IMG/VR virus record: IMGVR_UViG_3300037042_005793
Span: 1-21,802 of that record
Source of the DNA: a virus
Length of the DNA stretch: 21,802 nt
Direction: 5' to 3' (one strand)
Below, piece by piece: positions 13,932-20,977 of the stretch. How positions within the stretch are numbered: the first letter of the stretch is position 1; each line of letters starts with the position of its first letter. The position numbers and the translations under genes are program-made. The notes beneath the pieces were generated by a model. The model had not been told where the DNA came from and made no database searches. It was given only the letters and a program-made list of their open reading frames with translations.

Positions 13932-14221
13932 ATGAGGCATGGCAAGGAAAAAGATTTAAAACTAAAAAGTATAAAAGCTATGAAATAGAATTGCTTTACC
14001 TATTACCGCCTTTACAAATACCTAAAGGCAATTTAGATATAGATATTGAGTTTGGTTTTAGTAATGTGGCTAAAGATATAGACAATCCGGTTAAACCTTT
14101 TTTGGATATTTTACAAAAAAGATATACTTTTGATGATAAACGGATTTATAAATTAACAATTGTAAAAAAAATAGTTCCAAAAGGTAGCGAATACATAGCT
14201 TTTAAAATAAATGAAAACTGA
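13892..14221 (+). CDS. rusA: RusA-like Holliday junction resolvase
   Basis: A 109-residue protein, close to the usual RusA length of about 120. It begins with PLSVNEAWQGKRFKTKKYKSY, the N-terminal 'P.s.N..w....r..Tk....y' motif. KDIDNPVKPFLDIL (D62, D64, D72) and FDDKRIYKL (D81, D82) carry the acidic residues that bind metal in RusA. It would resolve four-way junctions made by replication and recombination before packaging. Its 40-base overlap with the HNH gene is long, but the start is needed for the first motif. Confidence 0.85.
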   Translation: MVKGIAYIQPLSVNEAWQGKRFKTKKYKSYEIELLYLLPPLQIPKGNLDIDIEFGFSNVAKDIDNPVKPFLDILQKRYTFDDKRIYKLTIVKKIVPKGSEYIAFKINEN

Positions 14222-14747
14222 AACAATTAACATCTCAAAAATTAAATCAAATCCAAATAATCCAAGAATTATTAAGGACGATAAATTTCACAAATTAGTT
14301 AATTCAATAAAAGAGTTTCCTAAAATGTTAGAAATTAGACCAATTGTTGTTAATAATGAAATGATTGTATTGGGCGGCAACATGCGCTTAAAGGCTTGCA
14401 TAGAAGCAGGCTTAAAAGAAGTTCCAATTATTAAAGTAACTGACATGACTGAAGAAGAACAAAACGAATTTATCATAAAAGATAATGTTGGTTTTGGAGA
14501 ATGGGATTGGGATATTTTAGCAAATACTTGGGACATGCAGAAATTACTAATTTGGGGATTAGATACAATTAAACACGATTGGGATAAATTAGATTACATT
14601 GAAGACCAAGTGCCTACTCCTAAATTAAATAATGATAATGAATTAGTTATTCTTATTTGCGATGAATGGATGGAAGATAAAAGGCAAGTTGAGGATGGAA
14701 TAAAACAATATTTATCTGATAATTTTAGCGGTTGTGGTATCAAATAA
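14211..14747 (+). CDS. ParB-like (ParB/Srx fold) protein leading the modification operon
   Basis: A 178-residue protein. Residues 5-75 are a ParB-type N-terminal domain: NPNNPR at 14-19, LVNSIKEFPKMLEIRPIVV, and GGNMRLKACIEAGLKEVP with the G-G-N-M-R box at 55-59. In Bacteroidota phages this domain usually precedes or is fused to a DNA methyltransferase; here a DpdA-like enzyme takes that place, overlapping by 14 bases. ParB/Srx domains bind and hydrolyse nucleotides, and the bacterial Dpd system also needs an ATPase partner (DpdB). It may therefore position or power the transglycosylase; whether it is related to DpdB cannot be seen here. Confidence 0.75.
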   Translation: MKTETINISKIKSNPNNPRIIKDDKFHKLVNSIKEFPKMLEIRPIVVNNEMIVLGGNMRLKACIEAGLKEVPIIKVTDMTEEEQNEFIIKDNVGFGEWDWDILANTWDMQKLLIWGLDTIKHDWDKLDYIEDQVPTPKLNNDNELVILICDEWMEDKRQVEDGIKQYLSDNFSGCGIK

Positions 14748-15630
14748 TACTTATTTTAATATTTTAGTTAGTTTTGCCTATTTAGGTAAATCTAAATCTT
14801 TTTGCGATAGCGTTTTTAAATTAAGCACTAATGGCACCGCAAACATTATGATTGATAGCGGCGCATTTACTTTATTTAATGCAAAAAAAGAACAACCATG
14901 GTTAAATTTAGATGGCTATTGTAATTTTTTAGAGCAATATGGCGAGTTAGTAGAAAAATATGTAATGCTTGATGTTATTGGCAATGAACATAAGAGCAAA
15001 GAGAATTATGAAATAATGTTAAAAAGAGGATTTAATCCAATGTTTGTTTTTACAATGGCGGATAACGATTACTCTTATTTAAAACAAGCAGTGGCTAATA
15101 ATCCTCATTTGTGCGTTGCAGGAGGCGTAACTACTAAAGGAGATTGGATGACTAAAAGATTTCAAGATGTCTATTCTAAAACGCAAGCTAAAATTCATGG
15201 ATTAGGATATGTTAGTTATCCAAAAATATATCAATTGCCTTTACATAGTGTGGATAGCAGCAGTTGGGTACAAGCAAGTCAAGTTTATGGAGTGTTAAAC
15301 TATTTTGATAATGGATTAAAAGGAGTTTCTTATAGAGATGTCTTATCAAAAAAGAAAAAAATACCTACTAAATTAATTGAGTTATTAGAAAAGGTAAAAA
15401 TATCGCCTAAAGATTTTAGCAACATAGAATTTCATAAAGGAAATAGAAGCATAGCAACCTTGGTAGGTATAATTGCATACATGGAATACCAAAAGCTATC
15501 CAAAAGAAAAGATATTAATTTATTTTTAGCAGTAGCTAATGAATTGCAAATCAAACTATTAAGTTATGTTAATAAAGAATATCAAAACGGAACTTTAGAT
15601 TATGAAAAATTTAGAAAAGGTAATTTATAA
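14734..15630 (+). CDS. dpdA: DpdA-like DNA guanine transglycosylase
   Basis: A 298-residue protein starting at a GTG inside the ParB-like gene. It resembles the tRNA-guanine transglycosylase barrel as reduced in phage DpdA proteins. IMIDSGAFT (D41) corresponds to the TGT DSGGF base pocket, VMLDVIG (D80) to the second pocket Asp, and CVAGGV (130-131) to the GGL loop. HSVDSSSW (D174) matches the GVD strand with the catalytic nucleophile Asp. The Cys/His zinc site of classical TGT is absent, since there is no cysteine after residue 127. It would exchange guanine in phage DNA for a 7-deazaguanine base made by the downstream genes, protecting the DNA from host nucleases. Confidence 0.8.
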   Translation: MVSNNTYFNILVSFAYLGKSKSFCDSVFKLSTNGTANIMIDSGAFTLFNAKKEQPWLNLDGYCNFLEQYGELVEKYVMLDVIGNEHKSKENYEIMLKRGFNPMFVFTMADNDYSYLKQAVANNPHLCVAGGVTTKGDWMTKRFQDVYSKTQAKIHGLGYVSYPKIYQLPLHSVDSSSWVQASQVYGVLNYFDNGLKGVSYRDVLSKKKKIPTKLIELLEKVKISPKDFSNIEFHKGNRSIATLVGIIAYMEYQKLSKRKDINLFLAVANELQIKLLSYVNKEYQNGTLDYEKFRKGNL

Positions 15631-15943
15631 ATATGTTGTAGTTAAGTTACAATTTGAAGGCATACATAGATGGGAGAATTGCCATTTAGATGAAGTTTTC
15701 TTTTTAAAAGATTACCATAGACATATTTTCCATGTTGAGTTAACTAAAAAAGTTAGCCACAATGATAGAGATATCGAAATAATTAAATTAAAAAGAGACA
15801 TTTTAGAATATTTTGGTACTCAACCGGTGCATTTAGATAATCAAAGTTGCGAAGATATTGCAGAGAAGTTATTAATAAAATTTGATGCATGCAGCGTTAA
15901 GGTACTTGAAGACAATGAAAATGGAGCATTTGTAACCTTATGA
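15602..15943 (+). CDS. Small T-fold (QueD-like) protein without catalytic Cys
   Basis: A 113-residue protein overlapping dpdA by 29 bases and the next gene by 4. Its motif order follows the QueD/pterin-synthase T-fold: GIHRW with H22, YHRHIFHVEL with H39 and H41 (the three zinc His), SCEDIAEKLL where QueD has 'tsEnla..i', and VKVLEDNENGAFV with E103 where QueD has the pterin-binding Glu. The position four residues before the first His of the pair, where QueD has its catalytic Cys, is Leu35. It may act on a 7-deazaguanine base, as the T-fold enzyme QueF does, or assist DpdA. The assignment is from pattern reading only. Confidence 0.5.
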   Translation: MKNLEKVIYKYVVVKLQFEGIHRWENCHLDEVFFLKDYHRHIFHVELTKKVSHNDRDIEIIKLKRDILEYFGTQPVHLDNQSCEDIAEKLLIKFDACSVKVLEDNENGAFVTL

Positions 15944-16902
15944 TAGTATACCTGCCTTTAGAAAGTATTGATATGCGCTATACGGCGCACTTGGATAGAG
16001 ATATAAGAGAGTATTTAAACCTTATGCACAACAATAATTACATTGTGTTAGAGGCAGAGAAAGGAGATGGTAAAATAAGCGCAGGAAGTTTTTTAGATGC
16101 AGGCTTAACCATAATGAGTAAAAGCAAACAAATACATCAATTGGCTTTATTGTATAGAAATAATACAATTAATGATAATGATATTATTTTTACAAGCGAT
16201 TTATGGTTTCCGGGAATAGAAAGTGTAGCATATTTGAATTACTTTTATAATAAAAAGGTAAAATTAAAAGGAATAATCCATGCAGGCAGCTTTACCGATA
16301 CCGATTTTGTTAGAGACATGGAAAGGTGGGCAAAGAATTTTGAAGATGTCATATTTGATATATCCGATACCATTTTTGTAGCAAGCGAGTTTATTAAAAA
16401 TGATATTTTAAAGAAAAGATTAGTAGCTAAAGATAAAATAGTAGTTAGTAATTTGCCTTTAGATTATAAATTAATGAATGAGTTTAAAAATAATGCAGAG
16501 AAAAAGAATGTAATTATATTTAATGGGAGGAATGTTGATGAAAAGCAACCTTGGTTATTTGAGGAACTTAAAAAGCAATTGCCTCAATATGAATATATTA
16601 ACACTCATGAGTTAAATTTAAACAAAAAGGATTATTATAAATTACTATCAACATCAAAAGTGGTTGTTAGCTTTGCGCTGCAAGAAAACTTTGGTTATGG
16701 TATCCAAGAGGCAGCTTATTTAGGTTGCATTCCTATTTTACCTAATAGATTGGTTTATAAAGAACAATTTGATATAAAATATAGGTATGATAATTTTTTA
16801 GATTGTATAAAATTGGTAGCAGCAGCAATGGAAAACCAAATAGAGCAATCTAAATTAAAAGAAATAAATAATAATTTAATATTTAATAAATGGTTTAACT
16901 AA
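15940..16902 (+). CDS. GT-B-type glycosyltransferase inside the 7-deazaguanine operon
   Basis: A 320-residue protein with two Rossmann-like halves. The first contains GIIHAGSFTDTDF (about 111-123) and DTIFVASEFIKNDIL, the classic end of a GT-B N-terminal domain. The second begins NVIIFNGRNVDEKQPW and holds QENFGYGIQEAAYLGCIPIL (248-267), the E-x7-E donor-sugar motif of GT4-like enzymes. The general layout recalls tRNA-queuosine mannosyltransferase relatives. Its position between the transglycosylase and QueD, with a 4-base overlap upstream, suggests that it glycosylates the inserted 7-deazaguanine. Donor and acceptor are not proven by sequence. Confidence 0.65.
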   Translation: MIVYLPLESIDMRYTAHLDRDIREYLNLMHNNNYIVLEAEKGDGKISAGSFLDAGLTIMSKSKQIHQLALLYRNNTINDNDIIFTSDLWFPGIESVAYLNYFYNKKVKLKGIIHAGSFTDTDFVRDMERWAKNFEDVIFDISDTIFVASEFIKNDILKKRLVAKDKIVVSNLPLDYKLMNEFKNNAEKKNVIIFNGRNVDEKQPWLFEELKKQLPQYEYINTHELNLNKKDYYKLLSTSKVVVSFALQENFGYGIQEAAYLGCIPILPNRLVYKEQFDIKYRYDNFLDCIKLVAAAMENQIEQSKLKEINNNLIFNKWFN

Positions 16903-16903
16903 T

Positions 16904-17350
16904 ATGTATATCTCAACAAAAGTATTTGATAATTATTCTGTTGCTTTAAGACAATGGAAGGCAGGGCATAGCCATTGTCAGCTGCTGCATGGTTATGCTT
17001 TAAAGTTTAAAGTATGGTTTAGTGCAGAAAAATTAGATGAAATGAATTGGGTGGTTGATTTTGGCGGTTTTGGTCATAATGGATTTAAAGAATGGATGAA
17101 TAATATGTTTGACCATACTTTATTAATTGAGATAGATGACCCTTATCGCGATTTATTTGACCAAATGGGGCAAATGAATTTATGTAAGGTACAATTTTTA
17201 GAAAATATGGGTTGCGAAAGCCTTGCAAAATTAGTATTCGATAAACTTTCCTACATTTTAGAACATCAAGATGCAGGCAGGTGCAAAGTAATTAAAGTAG
17301 AAGTATTTGAAAACGATAAAAATAGTGGAATTTATGAAATTAAGAATTAG
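16904..17350 (+). CDS. queD: 6-carboxytetrahydropterin synthase (QueD)
   Basis: A 148-residue QueD. It converts dihydroneopterin triphosphate, made by FolE, to 6-carboxytetrahydropterin. Visible marks are RQWKAGHSHCQLLHGYAL with the catalytic C25 and H29, NWVVDFG (48-54), FDHTLLI (D70, H71), CESLA (104-108) and VEVFENDKNSGIYE with E136. It belongs to the 'HSHC...HGYAL' variant in which the usual H-G-H is H-G-Y. This form is known from other bacteria, so it is likely active. It lies one base after the glycosyltransferase and overlaps queE by 17 bases. Confidence 0.9.
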   Translation: MYISTKVFDNYSVALRQWKAGHSHCQLLHGYALKFKVWFSAEKLDEMNWVVDFGGFGHNGFKEWMNNMFDHTLLIEIDDPYRDLFDQMGQMNLCKVQFLENMGCESLAKLVFDKLSYILEHQDAGRCKVIKVEVFENDKNSGIYEIKN

Positions 17351-17936
17351 TGAAATATTTTATTCTTTGCAAGGCGAAGGATTAAGAATAGGAACGCCAA
17401 CCATATTTATTAGGACGGCAGGATGCAAAGCAAAATTTGCCTGCTTTAAAGCGGGAATAGTATGCGATACTGAATTTGAGAGCGGCAAAGATTATACTTT
17501 AGAAGAAATTTTAGTATGGTTAAATACAAATGCGCCGCAATGCAAAGAGATTACTTGGACGGGCGGAGAGCCAACCGACCAATTGACTGAAGAAATGGTA
17601 TCTTATTTTAAAGAGAAAGGATTTTACCAAGCAATTGAAACAAGTGGTTTAAACCCATGCCCTAAAGGCATTGATTTTATTTGCGTATCGCCAAAGGTAG
17701 CAGAGCATGTAATAAAGAAAAACTTTCCTAATGGCGTAACTGAATTAAGATATGTAAGGCATAAAGGTCAAGAGATACCAAATCCAAGTATTGAAGCGCA
17801 GCACTATTGGATTAGTCCTCATTCAGATGGCTTTAATATTAATTCTGAAAATATGAAGCATTGTATTGACCTATGTGTTAAAAATGGAAAGTGGAAACTA
17901 TCATTACAAAATCATAAAATATGGAATATATTATAA
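17334..17936 (+). CDS. queE: 7-carboxy-7-deazaguanine synthase (QueE), radical SAM
   Basis: A 200-residue QueE. I start it at the ATG at 17334, which gives MKLRISEIFYSLQGEG, the usual family start; an in-frame ATG at 17307 would add nine unrelated residues. It contains SLQGEG (11-16), TWTGGEP (74-80), AIETSG (100-105), CVSPK (117-121) and the C-terminal WKLSLQNHKIWNI. It turns 6-carboxytetrahydropterin into 7-carboxy-7-deazaguanine. The iron-sulfur cysteines are oddly spaced: C31, C37 and C44 (C-x5-C-x6-C) followed by D-T, against C-x3-C-x2-C in most QueE. It overlaps queD by 17 bases and folE by 16. Confidence 0.9.
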   Translation: MKLRISEIFYSLQGEGLRIGTPTIFIRTAGCKAKFACFKAGIVCDTEFESGKDYTLEEILVWLNTNAPQCKEITWTGGEPTDQLTEEMVSYFKEKGFYQAIETSGLNPCPKGIDFICVSPKVAEHVIKKNFPNGVTELRYVRHKGQEIPNPSIEAQHYWISPHSDGFNINSENMKHCIDLCVKNGKWKLSLQNHKIWNIL

Positions 17937-18736
17937 CATGGAAAGAAATTATCGAACGCGTAAGTAAGTTTGATAAGAGTTTAAAATATTATGGAGTTCC
18001 AAGAGGCGGTCAATATATCGCTGCAATGCTTAATCCGGTTGATACAATTGAGGAGGCAGATATAATAATTGATGATTTAATTGATAGCGGCAAAACCAAA
18101 ACCAATTACGAGGCTTATAATAAACCTTTTATTGCTTTATTTGATAAACAAAAAGAAGAAGAGTTAAAAGGCAAGTGGCTAATCTTTCCATGGGAGATAA
18201 AAGAAGAGCCAATTGAAGATAATTTTGTACGCATATTGCAATACCTCGGAGAAGACACAACAAGAGAGGGGTTAAAAGATACACCAAAAAGGTATATTAA
18301 GTTTATGAAAGAGTTTCTTGAACCTAAAGAGTTTAATTTTACTACTTTTGATGCAGAGGGAACTGATGAAATGATATTGCAAACCAATATTCCTTTTTAT
18401 TCCTTATGTGAGCATCATACTGCTCCATTTTTTGGGGTAGCAAATATAGCTTATATTCCAAATGGTAAAATAGTTGGGTTAAGTAAATTAGCAAGGTGCG
18501 TTGATTTATACGCAAATAGGTTTCAAAATCAAGAAAGAATAACTACTCAAATTGCAGAAAGATTAATGTTAGAGTTAAATCCAAAAGGTGTCGCAGTTAC
18601 TTTGAAAGCGCAGCATCTCTGCATGTGCATGCGAGGCGTTAAGAAGCACGATACTTGGACAATGACAAGTAAGCTAATCGGAGTATTTAAAGAGGATGAC
18701 AAGGCTCGTAATGAGTTTTTAACGCTAATAAGATGA
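17921..18736 (+). CDS. folE: Phosphoribosyltransferase-GTP cyclohydrolase I fusion (FolE)
   Basis: A 271-residue two-domain protein. Residues 20-92 are a short phosphoribosyltransferase domain: KYYGVPRGG at 22-30 and ADIIIDDLIDSGKT at 46-59, the PRPP-binding loop. Residues 98-271 are a full GTP cyclohydrolase I with zinc ligands C163 and H166 (SLCEHH) and C234 (QHLCMCMRGV), plus NGKIVGLSKLARCVDLYANR and FQNQERITTQIAE. FolE opens GTP to give dihydroneopterin triphosphate, the first step to 7-deazaguanine. The role of the fused domain is unclear; it may handle a purine or 7-deazapurine base. It overlaps queE by 16 bases and the terminase gene by 4. Confidence 0.9.
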   Translation: MEYIITWKEIIERVSKFDKSLKYYGVPRGGQYIAAMLNPVDTIEEADIIIDDLIDSGKTKTNYEAYNKPFIALFDKQKEEELKGKWLIFPWEIKEEPIEDNFVRILQYLGEDTTREGLKDTPKRYIKFMKEFLEPKEFNFTTFDAEGTDEMILQTNIPFYSLCEHHTAPFFGVANIAYIPNGKIVGLSKLARCVDLYANRFQNQERITTQIAERLMLELNPKGVAVTLKAQHLCMCMRGVKKHDTWTMTSKLIGVFKEDDKARNEFLTLIR

Positions 18737-19116
18737 CAAATAGTGACATAAATAAAAAGGCAATGATAGAAGCGATGGAAAAATCGCTCGGAATTGTTAC
18801 AACTGCTTGCAAGTCAGTAGGCATAAGTAGGGAAACCCATTATAGATGGATACGCGAGGATGAGAAATATCGAATTGAGGTAGAAAGTATTTCGGATATG
18901 GCTTTAGACTTTGCAGAAAGTCAATTGCATAAACAAATCAGCGAGGGAGAAGTATCCGCAACTATTTTTTACCTCAAAACCAAAGGCAAGAAACGCGGAT
19001 ATGTAGAAAGGGTTGAGCAAGAGGTAACCGGAAAGATGGATAATCACTTGCAAATATCAATTGTAAGAACAGATTATAAAATTAATAAATCGGAAAACGA
19101 TATTTTATTAGATTAA
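18733..19116 (+). CDS. terS: Terminase small subunit
   Basis: A 127-residue protein. An N-terminal helix-turn-helix (LGIVTTACKSVGISRETHYRW, about residues 20-40) is followed by a helical oligomer part (MALDFAESQLHKQISEGEVS) and ATIFYLKTKGKKRGYVER, a block typical of small terminases of this type. It recognises phage DNA and passes it to the large subunit encoded directly downstream (1-base overlap). It overlaps folE by 4 bases, so the modification operon appears to be co-expressed with packaging. Confidence 0.8.
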   Translation: MTNSDINKKAMIEAMEKSLGIVTTACKSVGISRETHYRWIREDEKYRIEVESISDMALDFAESQLHKQISEGEVSATIFYLKTKGKKRGYVERVEQEVTGKMDNHLQISIVRTDYKINKSENDILLD

Positions 19117-20252
19117 TGTTTGAGACAACTGAATTATTTGATGAAAATTTGCAAGCAAATACCAAAATTGTTGTCAATCAAGGCGGCACTTGGTCATCAA
19201 AGACATATTCTATCTTACAAGCCTTATTTTACATTGGATTAACCGATGCAGGCTGCCTCATTACAATAGTTGGGCAAGATATTCCTAACCTTAAACGCGG
19301 TGCGCTGCGCGACTTTCAAAATATTTATTATGATGCTCCATTAATTGAAGCGGAAATATTAAATTTTAATAAGTCAGAAAGGACTTTTACGCTGCGCAAT
19401 GGTAGTATAATTGAATTTCAAAGTTATGATAATGCGCAAGATGCTAAATCCGGCAAGCGCGATTATTTATTTATAAATGAAGCCAATGGTATTGATGTAA
19501 ATATTTGCAAGCAGTTGATAATCAGAACAAAGAAAAAAGTTTTTATTGATTACAATCCCGATGCAGAGTTTTGGGTGCATGAGGAATACTTAAATAACCC
19601 AATAGCCACATTCCTTTATTCCGATTATAGAAATAATCCTTATGTGCCGCAAAGTATTATAGATGAAATAGAAGGCTTAAAGGCAATTGATTATGAATTA
19701 TGGAAAGTTTATGCGCGAGGCGTAACAGGAAGAATTGAAGGATTAATTTATAGGCATTGGAATACTTCAAATGCGTTTCCGGATGACATTCCTTTTGTTT
19801 ATGGATTAGACTTTGGTTATAATCACCCTACTGCGCTAATTAAAACCGGTTGGAGCGACACTACTTTTTATGCGCAGGAATTAATTTATGAAAGCGGATT
19901 AACAACCGCAGCATTAATTGAAAAGATGCGCAGCTTAAATTTAGGCAGCGTACAAATTTACGGAGATGCAGCGCGACCGGATACTATAGAAGAACTATAT
20001 CAAGCAGGATTAAATGTTTATAGCGCAGAGAAGCCGGTTAAAGATGGTATAAATGCAGTAAAAAGTAAACCATTGTTTATAATTGATAGTCCAAACTTAG
20101 TAAAAGAGTTACGCACCTATAAATGGAAAGTAGATAAAAATAATAAACCTTTAGATGAGCCGGTTAAATTTAATGATGATGGAATGGATGCAATGCGCTA
20201 TGGTTTCTATAATGGTTTAAAGGCAGCAAATAAAAAAATATCATGGTTTTAA
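19116..20252 (+). CDS. terL: Terminase large subunit
   Basis: A 378-residue packaging motor and nuclease. The ATPase part shows NQGGTWSSKTYS (21-32, Walker A), FINEANG (Walker B with Glu) and DYNPDAEFWV. The RNase H-like nuclease part shows YGLDFGYNHPTALI, YGDAARPDTIEEL and the C-terminal DDGMDAMRYGFYNG, which supply the acidic metal ligands. It is at the short end for the family (usually 400-500 residues) but has all key motifs. It pumps DNA through the portal into the capsid and cuts it. Confidence 0.92.
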   Translation: MFETTELFDENLQANTKIVVNQGGTWSSKTYSILQALFYIGLTDAGCLITIVGQDIPNLKRGALRDFQNIYYDAPLIEAEILNFNKSERTFTLRNGSIIEFQSYDNAQDAKSGKRDYLFINEANGIDVNICKQLIIRTKKKVFIDYNPDAEFWVHEEYLNNPIATFLYSDYRNNPYVPQSIIDEIEGLKAIDYELWKVYARGVTGRIEGLIYRHWNTSNAFPDDIPFVYGLDFGYNHPTALIKTGWSDTTFYAQELIYESGLTTAALIEKMRSLNLGSVQIYGDAARPDTIEELYQAGLNVYSAEKPVKDGINAVKSKPLFIIDSPNLVKELRTYKWKVDKNNKPLDEPVKFNDDGMDAMRYGFYNGLKAANKKISWF

Positions 20253-20977
20253 TAACAATAGATAAGGAATATCAGTTTCCTACGCAGCTAAATGAAATAA
20301 CATTGCGCCAATTTATAGCAGTATCAGAAAAAATCAATAATGAGGATTATGATAATATAGTATTTGATTTAATACCCATACCAAAAGAAATTTTTTTTAA
20401 CATTGGCATAGAGGGGCGATTTAAAATTATTGAATTAATTGATATTTTAATGGATGGTCAATTTGTGCATGAGCAAAAAGATATTGATTTGCATTTGCTA
20501 ATAGATTGTCCAATTGGTCAATTTGAGGATTGGAAAGCAATGATAATGCATCAAAAAGAAAAACCATGGAATGCCCTGCCATATTTATTCCTTTTAGAAA
20601 AAGGTGAATATAACTTTGATAATAGAATTAAAGAGAGATTGAATGTTTGGTTAGACATGCCGGCATCAGTTGCACTTTTCTACCAAAATATTATCAATCA
20701 AGAATTTGAAGATATTAAAAATAAATTTTTACCTTTGTTTGATAGCGAGGTTGAGGATATTCAATTAGAAGCAGGATTACAAACGCTGCAACAATTTGGA
20801 GGGTATTTAACTTTGGTACAATTGGCAGGGGGCGTTTATAAAGACATTGAAGCAGTTTCAAGAACATCAGTTGGCGAAGCATACACTTTTTTAACTTATA
20901 AACACATAGAAAAACAATATGAGAGAAATTTACAAAAATTATTAAGTGAAAAATCTAATAGAAATATTCAAGACTAA
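20243..20977 (+). CDS. 244-aa late protein, function unknown
   Basis: A 244-residue acidic protein overlapping the terminase gene by 10 bases. It starts with short strands and an ITLRQFIAVSEKI helix, and ends with FGGYLTLVQLAGGVYKDIEAV then SVGEAYTFLTYKHIEKQYERN. The end resembles tail assembly chaperone-like proteins, but I cannot place it firmly. Its setting among terminase and tail-joining genes supports a role in virion assembly. Confidence 0.6.
   Translation: MVLITIDKEYQFPTQLNEITLRQFIAVSEKINNEDYDNIVFDLIPIPKEIFFNIGIEGRFKIIELIDILMDGQFVHEQKDIDLHLLIDCPIGQFEDWKAMIMHQKEKPWNALPYLFLLEKGEYNFDNRIKERLNVWLDMPASVALFYQNIINQEFEDIKNKFLPLFDSEVEDIQLEAGLQTLQQFGGYLTLVQLAGGVYKDIEAVSRTSVGEAYTFLTYKHIEKQYERNLQKLLSEKSNRNIQD

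Noticed and set aside
14211-14747. DNA methyltransferase expected beside the ParB-like domain
   Set aside because: No SAM-binding (FxGxG) plus DPPY/NPPY motifs occur here or in the flanking genes; the neighbour is DpdA-like.
17307-17333. Longer QueE start
   Set aside because: The nine extra residues do not fit the family; MKLRISEIFYSLQGEG from 17334 does.
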